Of a stretch of 64,000 bases of DNA, positions 9,094-17,694 are shown in pieces. Source of the stretch: CAIXDN01 sp964482085. Its GTDB lineage: Bacteria > Patescibacteriota > Patescibacteriia > 2-12-FULL-60-25. The notes under the pieces were generated by a model, which ran no database searches, had not been told where the DNA came from, and was given only the letters and a program-made list of their open reading frames with translations. Location: NCBI GenBank assembly GCA_964482085.1, contig CAYZVS010000004.1, forward strand, positions 1-64,000. The letters run 5' to 3'. The position numbers were made by a program, and so were the translations under genes. Every line of letters starts with the position of its first letter. The first letter of the stretch is position 1.

Positions 9094-11006
9094 ACATTCT
9101 TCTTTATAAGAATTTGCCAATAGCCTCTTATAATCTTCCATTTATACCGAAAAAACACGCTCTCATATTCCCAAGGTAAAGCAACCGACCCATCAATCAT
9201 CGATTTTAGTTGCCCAATAAGAACGCGTACAAATTGCCCAGAACCATGCCAAAAATTATACCAGACAATCCATCGCAAATAATGCGTAAAACCATTCACG
9301 GGTGATTCTAATTCCATTGCGATATAACGATCCGTCTTACGTTCTAATGTCGCAGCGTCTGTCCACGGAGCGATAAGCGCCTCTTCATGGTCGATCTGCT
9401 TCACGCCATCGGGCAAAACAAACCGTTCATGAACCTTTCGTTTAGCGAGCATCAGCTTATCGGATAACCGAAAAAGTCGAATATAGTAATCCGGATAAAA
9501 TGATGCATGATCAACGAGTCGTCCATCTGGAAGTTTAGCAATGCGCCGTACGCGATGCACTACACCGTGCACATCCTCTGCAAAGATGCGCTGTACTAAA
9601 TCAATGAGCCTCTTTGTGGGATACTCATCCGCATCTACAAGAAACAACCAATCATTCTTTGCCTTTGACCAAAGGCGATATCGCATTTCAATAAAATCTT
9701 CGATACGCGAGTTTGGAACATCATGATCAAATTGCTTCTCAACGCGAACACCCATGGAACGTGCAAAAGCCTGCGTGTCGTCAGTACTGTTACCATCCAT
9801 GATGTAGACATCATCAAAGTGCGGGACAAGCCGTGGCAGCATCCGCTGTAAAACGTTTTTTGAATTCAATGTCAAAATCCCAACAGAGCACTTGATTCGT
9901 GGTTTGTCAGCAAAAAAATCTTTTACGGCAACGATAACTTGAGAAACTTCATCATCCGTAAGTTCCGGAAAAATCGGAAGTGAAACAATACGTGTAGTTA
10001 CGCTCTCTGCTTCCGGACAATCACCAGCTCTCCCTCCCCAGCGCGCCATCGAGGGCTGCATATGAATCGCTATCGGATAATGAATTCCATTCCCGATTCC
10101 ACGTTCCAACAAAAACTTCATCAAAGCCTCACGATGATCCGTATCCAAAATAAACCAATGGTATACATGTCGATCACCAAAATCCCCAGGAAAGGAAACC
10201 GGCAACCCCGCAAATCCCGCGCGATACTTACCAGCAATCTCTCGACGTCTTGCATTGGCCGCATCCAATCGCCCTAAACGCAATCGCAAGAAAGCCGCTT
10301 GTAACGCTTCCATTTTCAAATTGGTCCCAAAAATATCATGTCGATATTTCTCCTTCATGATTCCATGTAAACGAATCGCGCGCAGCTTCTCTGCGATCAA
10401 GTCATCATTCGTCGAGATTGCACCTCCTTCTCCTATCGCTCCCAAATTCTTAGTTGGATAAAAACTAAAACATCCAGTTACACCCATCGATCCAACACGT
10501 TTTCCATTCCAAATAGCACCGTGTGCTTGCGCAGCATCTTCTACAACAAATAAATTATTCTTAGATGCAAAAGCTAAAATCGCGTCCATGTCGCACGCTA
10601 GGCCGTAAAGATGGACGGGAACGATCGCTTTTGTTTTTCCGTTCAACAAACTCTTGCAAGTACCGAGATCAAGAAGATGCGTCCCTTGATCGACATCACA
10701 AAAAACCGGTTTTGCGCCTGCCATCATTACAGCTTCTGCTGTCGCAATAAAAGAATTCGTTGGCAGAATAACTTCATCACCAGGACCAATATCAAATGCA
10801 AGAAACGAAGCGTACAAAGCCTCCGTGCCACCATTCACCCCGACAACATGTTTAACCCCAAGAAAAGCTGCAAATTCCTTTTCAAAAGCCTCAACTTCAG
10901 GCCCAAGACTGAAAGATCCAGAGTCAATAACACGTGCAGCAGCGGCCAAATATTCATCTCGATGCGCCTGCGCATCACGCTTGGTATCGATAAGCGGAAC
11001 GGCCAT
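9090..11006 (-). CDS. DegT/DnrJ/EryC1 aminotransferase fused to a GT2-like glycosyltransferase
   Basis: A 638-residue fusion. Residues 1 to about 367 are a complete nucleotide-sugar aminotransferase: GVNGGTEAL (PLP phosphate site), VVEDAAQAHGA with Asp157, and the Schiff-base lysine Lys186 in SFYPTKNLG. Residues about 371-638 are a GT2-type domain: CSVGILTLNSKNVL, YIMDGNSTDDT and WLFLVDADEYPTKRL, with the DAD metal site. A separate DegT enzyme is normally about 370 aa, so the first half is whole. It is probably the first gene of the operon that runs down to about 385. The acceptor domain may act on the aminosugar product of the first domain (inference). Confidence 0.85.
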   Translation of the reverse strand: MAVPLIDTKRDAQAHRDEYLAAAARVIDSGSFSLGPEVEAFEKEFAAFLGVKHVVGVNGGTEALYASFLAFDIGPGDEVILPTNSFIATAEAVMMAGAKPVFCDVDQGTHLLDLGTCKSLLNGKTKAIVPVHLYGLACDMDAILAFASKNNLFVVEDAAQAHGAIWNGKRVGSMGVTGCFSFYPTKNLGAIGEGGAISTNDDLIAEKLRAIRLHGIMKEKYRHDIFGTNLKMEALQAAFLRLRLGRLDAANARRREIAGKYRAGFAGLPVSFPGDFGDRHVYHWFILDTDHREALMKFLLERGIGNGIHYPIAIHMQPSMARWGGRAGDCPEAESVTTRIVSLPIFPELTDDEVSQVIVAVKDFFADKPRIKCSVGILTLNSKNVLQRMLPRLVPHFDDVYIMDGNSTDDTQAFARSMGVRVEKQFDHDVPNSRIEDFIEMRYRLWSKAKNDWLFLVDADEYPTKRLIDLVQRIFAEDVHGVVHRVRRIAKLPDGRLVDHASFYPDYYIRLFRLSDKLMLAKRKVHERFVLPDGVKQIDHEEALIAPWTDAATLERKTDRYIAMELESPVNGFTHYLRWIVWYNFWHGSGQFVRVLIGQLKSMIDGSVALPWEYESVFFRYKWKIIRGYWQILIKKNV

Positions 11007-11081
11007 AGAATTGGCCGTACCTTAGCAGAAGTCCATCCTATCAAGCAAGTCTAAACATAGCTCAAATAATAGGTACGAATC

Positions 11082-11114
11082 ACGCCCCGACACAGTCTGT
11101 GTCGGGGCGTTTTT
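11082..11114 (+). terminator. Strong hairpin with T-run on the + strand
   Basis: A 12-bp perfect stem (11082-11093 with 11099-11110), a 5-nt loop AGTCT and a run of five T. The T-run follows the stem only on the + strand, although both flanking genes are on the - strand. It may end antisense transcription or act imperfectly downstream of the acyltransferase gene. Confidence 0.6.
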
Positions 11115-11118
11115 CAGT

Positions 11119-11598
11119 TCATTTATTGCAGACGGTACGGATCACTTGCGCCGGCTGTCCAGCGACGACCGTACACGGAGGCACGTCTGTCTTCACGAGG
11201 CTATAAGCTCCGACCACGCTCCCCTTGCCGATCTTCACACCCGGCATGATCACGGCATAGTCGCCAATCCAGACATCATCTCCGATGGTGACCGGTTTAG
11301 CGACGATCGGATACGTCTTCTGCAGCATCGGCGATGTATTAGGTCCCGAGTCGCTGTGGATGATGACGCCGACGGCCAGCGTCACACGATTCCCGATCTT
11401 GATCCGAGCGCTTCCGCCGTGGATCACGCACTTGGCATTGATGTAGACATCGTTTCCGATGATGAGCGGATATTTCTGCGAGCCAAAGAGAATGGTGCCC
11501 GAACGAATCCGGACACGATCCCCAAGCTTTGCAAAATTCGGATGAACGTCTTCCGCGAGGTCGACGTCACTACCAGTCTTGTAACCTCCACGCTTCAT
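11119..11598 (-). CDS. Left-handed beta-helix (hexapeptide repeat) acyltransferase
   Basis: A 159-residue acyltransferase of the WbbJ/maltose-acetyltransferase type. Imperfect [LIV]-G-x4 hexapeptides run through residues about 25-145 (for example PLIIGNDVYI, ARIKIGNRVTL, PVTIGDDVWIGDYAVI, KIGKGSVVGAYSLV). The C-terminal cap VVAGQPAQVIR is typical. It would O- or N-acetylate a sugar, using acetyl-CoA. A strong Shine-Dalgarno (GAGGTGAT) precedes the ATG. Together with 11663-13105 it forms a block bracketed by hairpins, with more C/G-ending codons than the A-rich neighbours. Confidence 0.85.
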   Translation of the reverse strand: MKRGGYKTGSDVDLAEDVHPNFAKLGDRVRIRSGTILFGSQKYPLIIGNDVYINAKCVIHGGSARIKIGNRVTLAVGVIIHSDSGPNTSPMLQKTYPIVAKPVTIGDDVWIGDYAVIMPGVKIGKGSVVGAYSLVKTDVPPCTVVAGQPAQVIRTVCNK

Positions 11599-11634
11599 AA
11601 ATCACCTCAATGTGCAGCTCGATTTGAGCATGAA

Positions 11635-11658
11635 AAGGGGCCTTTGGCAAGGCCCCTT
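11635..11658 (-). terminator. Rho-independent terminator after the FemAB-DegT gene
   Basis: A perfect 10-bp stem (11635-11644 with 11649-11658) and a 4-nt loop. On the - strand it is followed by two more T after the T-ending stem. It lies 4 bp after the stop of the 11663-13105 gene. Confidence 0.7.
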
Positions 11659-11662
11659 ACAG

Positions 11663-13105
11663 TTAGCAACGGATTCCAGGAATCCCGCATCCCTCTCGAT
11701 AGTTGGCGAGAATCGCTCCTGAAACATAGTCCACGTGTCGACGCGTCATGCGTTGATGACAAGGTAGAAAGATCGATGCATGGTGATACCAATTACCAAC
11801 CTCGATACCAAACGGTTTCACGAATGCACTCACACGCTGCATCTCGTCCTCATTCTCCAGCTTCGCGATGAATGCGCCCGGCAAAACGCTAGGCGCAAGT
11901 TCACTCCACGGAGCAACAACTTGTGCGAGCCTACCTGCGTACATGTTCCAAACGTTCTGACGCGCACCACGAATCTCCGCAAGTGGCTGCCAGACCTTGG
12001 GTAGAAGTCCAAAAACTTCATCACCCTTAGCCGGGTCCGAACTGCGCAGAATCTTCCAGTGACGTTCCGGCGGAATCTTCATTCCAACCAAAGCGCCTCC
12101 GTACTGTAGCGGAAGCAGCTTGGTAAACGAGATGATTTTCACATCACCCCACATACCCGCCCCTTCCGAACCCCAGCCATAGGCCAAGTCCTCGATAAGT
12201 GGAATTCCTCGCGCATCGCAGAACGCGCGCATCTCCGCCGCATGCGGATTAGGAAAACCAAACTCGTGGATCAGGAAGACAGCGTGCGTTTTGTCCGACG
12301 GCGTCTGCGACCACTTGCACACGCTCTCGATCGCTCGTGTCACACACGATGAGATGTACGGTGTTCCAGTTGTCGTTGAGATCAAGACCTCATCGTCAGA
12401 CGACAATCGTCCCTGATCGCGATACTCCATGAGTGCTCCCGCGATCGCAAACATCGCTCGCGGAAAAAAGGTCCACTCATCCGTACCGACAATCTTTGTG
12501 AAAAGATCGCGGCCAGGCTCGGGAGGTCCCGGATCAATTCCGTACGCAGCCGTATCAAACGGAGTGATACGCAAATCGATCGGCAAATCCGTCGGTCGCA
12601 TCACCATCGGATAATCCTGCTGCGCGTAACCGCGAAAGTAGAACTGCAACGATGGTCGATACGAAACACCGATATCAAAGTACGAGTAATTTCCAAAAGA
12701 ACTCTTTATTGCCTGCCACAGGAGCAGATTGGGTGTCTCGCGCTTTTTACCCGCCGGAGTCGACGCGTGGCACAGCAAGAAGTTCTTGCGACCAACACCA
12801 GCCGTCAGCACCCAGCCGAGTACCTCACCCGTATCTTCAGCTTCCGCAACAAAACCGCAATGACGCGTCTCGAAGACAGATGGAATATCGTCAGCGTTGG
12901 GAGTGAACGGCTTCACAATCCCAAGGTCCTTCTCGGGCACAAAATCCCGAATTCTGACCCCAGATCGCTCGCCCTTGCGAACACTCGTACGCACTCGAGT
13001 CGGAAGCGACTCCCAAACCGTTGTTTCGTCGGAAAGAGTAATAAGGCTTCCCTGAAGGACATAATCCTTGCTGGTATAGCCGAAAGCGGGCTTTTCCTGG
13101 TGCAT
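11663..13105 (-). CDS. FemAB/GNAT-like acyltransferase fused to a DegT-type aminotransferase domain
   Basis: A 480-residue two-domain protein. Residues 1 to about 175 resemble a FemAB/GNAT acyltransferase: PTRVRTSVRKGERSGV is the usual basic helix, then GEVLGWVLTAGV, and SYFDIGVSYRPSLQFYFRGY. Residues about 200-480 resemble a DegT/DnrJ aminotransferase: IPLIEDLAYGWG with Asp306 and SFTKLLPLQYGGAL with a candidate PLP lysine, Lys329. The aminotransferase part is shorter than usual (about 280 against 370 aa). The start is uncertain: TAGGCT lies 9 nt upstream and there is no good Shine-Dalgarno. It could aminate and then acylate one sugar. Confidence 0.7.
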   Translation of the reverse strand: MHQEKPAFGYTSKDYVLQGSLITLSDETTVWESLPTRVRTSVRKGERSGVRIRDFVPEKDLGIVKPFTPNADDIPSVFETRHCGFVAEAEDTGEVLGWVLTAGVGRKNFLLCHASTPAGKKRETPNLLLWQAIKSSFGNYSYFDIGVSYRPSLQFYFRGYAQQDYPMVMRPTDLPIDLRITPFDTAAYGIDPGPPEPGRDLFTKIVGTDEWTFFPRAMFAIAGALMEYRDQGRLSSDDEVLISTTTGTPYISSCVTRAIESVCKWSQTPSDKTHAVFLIHEFGFPNPHAAEMRAFCDARGIPLIEDLAYGWGSEGAGMWGDVKIISFTKLLPLQYGGALVGMKIPPERHWKILRSSDPAKGDEVFGLLPKVWQPLAEIRGARQNVWNMYAGRLAQVVAPWSELAPSVLPGAFIAKLENEDEMQRVSAFVKPFGIEVGNWYHHASIFLPCHQRMTRRHVDYVSGAILANYREGCGIPGIRC

Positions 13106-13152
13106 GGCATGTCCAGCCTATGAAGAATCTACTTTTTCCGCAAGCGTGCGCC

Positions 13153-14157
13153 TTATTCCAGATCAACAAAGACTCCATCGCTTTCAAGGGAGCGCATCGC
13201 CGCCTCAAGCACCTTAACGACTCGCAATCCCGCATGACCGTCAGTAGCTGGCGCTCTATTCTCTTTGATCGATGCAAAAAACTCACGCAACTGAGCACGA
13301 AGCGGCTCCTCCTGATTGATATGTGGAATTTCTACAGCCCCCGTACGCAAAGCTGGATATGCTGGAATATCTCCCGTCGGATCATACGTACCACGATCAT
13401 AAACTCTGATCGGTTCCGCTGTATTAATATCATCGTAAACTGCCATTTTCTTATCACCACCCACCATCATCAAACGTTGCTTCACTGGCGAATACCAATT
13501 CACATGCACATGTCCAAGCGTCCCATCGCCATAATCAAGTGTCATGTACACCATTGTTTCCTGTGGGCTCGTCGGATGAATCACGTGCTTAGCGCCCATC
13601 GCTGATACGCGCACCGGCTCTTTACCGAGCAATGCCTCAAAAATTGTCAGATCATGCGGCGCCAAATCCCAAAGAACATTCACATCGCTACGGAACAAAC
13701 CGAGGTTGACTCGAACCGAGTCTAAATATTTCACCGTCCCCAGCTCTCCCGTCTTCACAAGCTCAACCAAGGCTCGTACTTCCGGCTTATAATGAAATAT
13801 ATGTCCAACCATCAGCCGTCGATCCGCCTCCTCCGCTTTTGCGATCAGGCTCTTTGCTTCGTCGATCGTACGCGTGAGCGGCTTCTCAACCAGCACATGC
13901 AAACCGTTCGCCAAAGCCGCTTCAGCCAGCGAAGCATGCGTATCAACCGGCGTCACAATAATCGTTGCATCATACCCATCGGCAAACGCTTCCGGTGCAG
14001 GCTTAGCCACATGCGTCTTCGGAAACTTCGCCACCATTTTCGCCGCCTTCACCGGATCAAGATCTGAAATACCGATCGATTCCACTTCCGGAAATTCAAC
14101 CAGGTTACGTACCACATTTGGTCCCCAATAACCGACACCGACGACGAGAATCTTCAT
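13153..14157 (-). CDS. Gfo/Idh/MocA family oxidoreductase
   Basis: A 334-residue NAD(P)-dependent sugar dehydrogenase. The N-terminal Rossmann domain begins MKILVVGVGYWGPN, and VLVEKPLTRT at about residues 87-96 carries the catalytic Lys of the EKP motif. The C-terminal beta-sheet domain ends with TDGHAGLRVVKVLEAA, as usual. Members such as WbpB oxidise position 3 of UDP-sugar acids, giving the keto-sugar that a DegT enzyme aminates; DegT proteins and an acyltransferase lie just downstream. It is separated by 3 bp from the methyltransferase gene. Confidence 0.9.
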   Translation of the reverse strand: MKILVVGVGYWGPNVVRNLVEFPEVESIGISDLDPVKAAKMVAKFPKTHVAKPAPEAFADGYDATIIVTPVDTHASLAEAALANGLHVLVEKPLTRTIDEAKSLIAKAEEADRRLMVGHIFHYKPEVRALVELVKTGELGTVKYLDSVRVNLGLFRSDVNVLWDLAPHDLTIFEALLGKEPVRVSAMGAKHVIHPTSPQETMVYMTLDYGDGTLGHVHVNWYSPVKQRLMMVGGDKKMAVYDDINTAEPIRVYDRGTYDPTGDIPAYPALRTGAVEIPHINQEEPLRAQLREFFASIKENRAPATDGHAGLRVVKVLEAAMRSLESDGVFVDLE

Positions 14158-14160
14158 AAA

Positions 14161-14781
14161 TTATTTCCGCAAGAGAAAAAAATAACCCGAAACCTGTTTT
14201 CCGGATGAACGTCGCACACCGTCCAGCAAACGCCCAATGCTTCGCACCACCTTATGTCCCATGCGACCAGGAAGCAAATGCGTCAATGTCTCAACTGGAC
14301 CACGAACGGCCTGCAATTCAATCGATGAAAACGGCGCAGACAAAGAACGGATCCCATCCTCGGTAAAACGGAAATAATCTCCGTAGTATCCAGGCATGGC
14401 GTGATAGGGAGAAAGAAACGGGACGGAGATAAAAACGGTTCCACCCGGTTTAAGCACGCGGTACATTTCCTGAAAGGCATCCCAAGGTCTCGGCACGTGC
14501 TCGAGCACCGCCAAACAAATAATCGAATCCCAAGATACTTCTGCAAATGGCATCGCCATGACATCGCCTACAACATCAGGATGATACGTGTCGACCGGAT
14601 CCATAACCTTGTAAGAAACGTGCTCCAGTAAAGGACGTATCCATAGACGCTGTGTATCGACGACATTCCCTCGGCCGGCATCGACTCGTAAACCAGCGCC
14701 AATATCCAAGACCAGTGCACCGGGCTTCAAACACTCGAGCACCGCTCGTTTAAAGAATGCATCCCAAGCGGTTGCCTTCAT
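14161..14781 (-). CDS. Class I SAM-dependent methyltransferase
   Basis: A 206-residue methyltransferase. Motif I is VLDIGAGLRVD at about residues 22-32, followed by YKVMDPVDTYHPDVVGD and SWDSIICLAVLEHVPRP, then LKPGGTVFISVPF. This is the layout of the methyltransferase_11 group seen in glycan clusters. The start overlaps the stop of the UDP-GlcNAc 2-epimerase by ATGA (14778-14781). The substrate is unknown. Confidence 0.82.
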   Translation of the reverse strand: MKATAWDAFFKRAVLECLKPGALVLDIGAGLRVDAGRGNVVDTQRLWIRPLLEHVSYKVMDPVDTYHPDVVGDVMAMPFAEVSWDSIICLAVLEHVPRPWDAFQEMYRVLKPGGTVFISVPFLSPYHAMPGYYGDYFRFTEDGIRSLSAPFSSIELQAVRGPVETLTHLLPGRMGHKVVRSIGRLLDGVRRSSGKQVSGYFFLLRK

Positions 14782-15866
14782 AAAGACGAATGCAGGATAT
14801 CAATCACGCGCTTGGCCGTCATGCCATCGCCAAAAGGGCAGATCCAATCACGCGATTTCGCAAGGAGTGCATCGACAATCAAACCGAGCTCTGCTGGGTC
14901 CGTCGACGCATACAAAACATTCCCGCCCGCATCGACCGTCTCAGGACGTTCCGTATTTGCCCGGAGCGTCACGCAGGGAACGTGAAGAATATTTGCTTCC
15001 TCCTGCATACCGCCGGAATCCGTGAGCACGAGCTCGGCTCCCGACTGAAGCGCCAACAAATCCAGATATCCGATCGGTTCGCTCAAAATAAAATTTGCAT
15101 TTTTCAACAAATCCTCCCAGAGACCGCTCTTCAGCAATTGCGCCTTTGTGCGCGGGTGTACCGGAAATACAATTTTCCAACCACGCGTTTCCGCAAAGAG
15201 CGACAACATTTCGATCATCGCCTGCAAGCGATCCGACTCATCCACATTCGACGGCCGATGCATCGTCAACAACGCATACGGGCTATTGATACCGAATCTA
15301 GACAGCGTATCCCCGCTTTTAGCAATCTCGTGATAATGAAGCGCCGCATCGACCACAGTATTCCCAACAACATACACGCCTTCCAAAATCGTCTCGCCGA
15401 GGAGACGTCCGCGCTGTACTTCCGTGGGACAAAAATGAATGTCAGCGACAATTCCAGCCAGTACACGATTTGCTTCTTCCGGCATATCCCAATCGTCGCT
15501 ACGAAGTCCGGCTTCAAGATGCGCGACGGTGATTCCAGATTTATGCGCGGCAAGCGCTCCGGCCAAAACGGAATTCGTGTCTCCTTGCACCATCACAACC
15601 TTCGGCTTCAATGTTTCAAATGCATCATGCAGCCGATCGATCATCGCTCCAAGTTGTTTCAGCACTGGCATGGAACCGACGCGCAAATTTATTGCCGGCT
15701 GTGGCAAGCCAAGTTCGCGAAAAAAAATGCCATCCAAAGCATCATCGTAATGCTGTCCGGTATGGACGATGGCGACAGGAATCCCCCGTCGCATGGCCTC
15801 GAGGACCACCGGCGCTGTCTTAATAATCTCGGGTCTTGTGCCCAAAATGACGACTAACACAGGCAA
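14778..15866 (-). CDS. wecB: Non-hydrolysing UDP-N-acetylglucosamine 2-epimerase
   Basis: A 362-residue GT-B-fold epimerase that interconverts UDP-GlcNAc and UDP-ManNAc (or the 3-acetamido-uronate equivalents, as WbpI does). Motifs in order: VVILGTRPEIIKTAPV at the N-terminus, HTGQHYDD, VQGDTNS, LEAGLRSDD, TMHRPSNVD, FPVHPRTK, and LTDSGGMQEEA, which lines the UDP site. The length is normal for the family. It abuts the asparagine synthase gene (1-bp spacing). A second copy is at 18714-19790. Confidence 0.93.
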   Translation of the reverse strand: MPVLVVILGTRPEIIKTAPVVLEAMRRGIPVAIVHTGQHYDDALDGIFFRELGLPQPAINLRVGSMPVLKQLGAMIDRLHDAFETLKPKVVMVQGDTNSVLAGALAAHKSGITVAHLEAGLRSDDWDMPEEANRVLAGIVADIHFCPTEVQRGRLLGETILEGVYVVGNTVVDAALHYHEIAKSGDTLSRFGINSPYALLTMHRPSNVDESDRLQAMIEMLSLFAETRGWKIVFPVHPRTKAQLLKSGLWEDLLKNANFILSEPIGYLDLLALQSGAELVLTDSGGMQEEANILHVPCVTLRANTERPETVDAGGNVLYASTDPAELGLIVDALLAKSRDWICPFGDGMTAKRVIDILHSSL

Positions 15867-17693
15867 TTATTTACCAGAAAACACCTTTTTATACCAGAGC
15901 TGGAAGGATACTGCCGACCAAAGCGGCGCCAGTGCGTATCGCTTTTTAGAGATATGTCCATCAAGCATGCGGTTCAACCCATTAAAATCGAGTATCCATG
16001 AGGTGCCATCGACATAGCTGGGCGACAGAATCTCGCGCATGTACGGCTCAAGCGGTCCCCGAATCCATTTAGCCATCGGCGAGTTCCACGCTCGCTTCTC
16101 TTCCGCCGAAAGATGCGGAGCAATCCATGGCTTCATCGCATCGATAAGAACACGCTTACCCTGCTTCCGATCGCCAAGTTTATATTTCGACGGAATTCTA
16201 AATGCATACTCGACAAGATCGACATCGAGAATCGGTACGCGCTGTTCAAGCCCATGCGCCATCGTTAATCGATCGGTTCTGATTAACGATTCATCCGGAA
16301 TCCAAGTCCGAACATCCGCCGTCATCAACCCGTTCGTCTTATCTTTCCAGCTGTCGACAAAGTACGGTGCGAGCATCTTTGCTGTTACCGACCAATCATT
16401 CATTCCTTTCTTTAAAATCGAATCAATGTCGATTTCTTTCTGCGCAACAAATGAAAGATGTCGATCAAGGCCCGATTTTGCAGCCAATTTCTTCCAAGAA
16501 TCCTTCGGGATACTGCCGAGCAAACTCCACGGGAACGGAAATTTCTGCAATCGATCGATCTGCGCGGCATACCAATACCGCGGATAACCTCCGAACAGTT
16601 CATCGCCACCATCACCGCCAAGAGCGACGGTGATTTCCGGCTTTGCAAACTCGGCGAGCGCATACGTCGATGTCTGAATATGATTCGCCACGGGTTCATC
16701 CATATGCCAGGCCGTTGCCTCTAAAAGATCGCGCGCCATCATCGCGTCCAATCGAATAACATGATGTTCCGCTCCAAAATATTTTGCCGTTCGTGCTGCA
16801 AGTTCCGCATCCGCATTGTATTTCTCCTGCTGAAAATCCGAGGCGTATGAAACGGTAAACGCTTTAAGCGGTCCGCTCGACGTTTCGCTCGCTAATCCAA
16901 GAATCGCCGACGAGTCAATACCTCCGGACAAAAAAACTCCAACAGGTCGATCGGAAACCAATTGTCTTGCCACCGACGACTTCAACCGCTCGCGCACTCC
17001 TTGTACCGCATCCTCATAGGTCGATACACGTTCCCCTTCCTGCAACTTCCAAAACGACTTGATGGTGAATTTTTCATCCTGAAACAAACCAACATGACCG
17101 GGCGACAAACGTTTAATCCCTTCGACCATCGTCTGCACCCCAGGAACATACAGTAATCTGAAATATGCATTCAAAGCATCCTTATTGATTTTGCGTTCCG
17201 ACAAAATCGGCAGCAACGCCTTCATCTCCGAAGAAAACGCCAGCTGTTTTCCATCAAAGAAATAGTAAAGCGGTTTAACGCCGATCTGATCGCGGACCAA
17301 TCTCAAACTCTTTTCATCACGATCCCAAAGCGCGAAAGCAAAAATGCCGTTCAAACGCGGCAAGCAAGGCTCGCCAAAACGAGCGAACATACGGAGGAGT
17401 ACTTCCGTGTCGGAAGTCGAAGTAAATCGTTCCCCCATTCCCTCAAGCTCCGCACGCAATTCCTTATAATTATAAATCTCGCCATTAAAGATGATGGTAA
17501 AACGTCCATCCGGCGACGCCATCGGCTGATGACCTCCCGGCGACAAATCAATAATCGACAAACGATTATGTGCAAAGGACACGGACTCAGTTTCCCAAAG
17601 TCCTTGGTCATCCGGTCCGCGATGACTCGTCAACTCATGCATCTTTCGCAGAAGCCCCGGATCACGCCATGTAAAACCATTAATCCCGCACAT
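15867..17693 (-). CDS. asnB: Asparagine synthase (glutamine-hydrolysing), complete
   Basis: A complete two-domain AsnB-like amidotransferase of 608 residues. Cys2 (MCGINGF) starts the glutaminase domain with SHRGPDDQG, RLSIIDLSPGG and NGEIYNYKELR. The synthetase domain has the pyrophosphate loop FLSGGIDSSA at about residues 253-262 and a second ATP motif LGGDGGDELFGGY. It sits between a GT4 and a UDP-GlcNAc 2-epimerase, a context like WbpS, which amidates a uronic acid in Pseudomonas O-antigen. That specificity is an inference. Confidence 0.92.
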   Translation of the reverse strand: MCGINGFTWRDPGLLRKMHELTSHRGPDDQGLWETESVSFAHNRLSIIDLSPGGHQPMASPDGRFTIIFNGEIYNYKELRAELEGMGERFTSTSDTEVLLRMFARFGEPCLPRLNGIFAFALWDRDEKSLRLVRDQIGVKPLYYFFDGKQLAFSSEMKALLPILSERKINKDALNAYFRLLYVPGVQTMVEGIKRLSPGHVGLFQDEKFTIKSFWKLQEGERVSTYEDAVQGVRERLKSSVARQLVSDRPVGVFLSGGIDSSAILGLASETSSGPLKAFTVSYASDFQQEKYNADAELAARTAKYFGAEHHVIRLDAMMARDLLEATAWHMDEPVANHIQTSTYALAEFAKPEITVALGGDGGDELFGGYPRYWYAAQIDRLQKFPFPWSLLGSIPKDSWKKLAAKSGLDRHLSFVAQKEIDIDSILKKGMNDWSVTAKMLAPYFVDSWKDKTNGLMTADVRTWIPDESLIRTDRLTMAHGLEQRVPILDVDLVEYAFRIPSKYKLGDRKQGKRVLIDAMKPWIAPHLSAEEKRAWNSPMAKWIRGPLEPYMREILSPSYVDGTSWILDFNGLNRMLDGHISKKRYALAPLWSAVSFQLWYKKVFSGK

Positions 17694-17694
17694 A

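Noticed and set aside
11082..11114. Terminator for the leftward acyltransferase gene
   Set aside because: The T-run follows the stem only on the + strand, so I do not claim that it ends the leftward transcript; I list it as a + strand hairpin.
14790..15857. A 355-codon + strand frame opposite the 2-epimerase
   Set aside because: It mirrors the wecB gene, is rich in Arg, His and Ile, has no family motif and no promoter or start signal.
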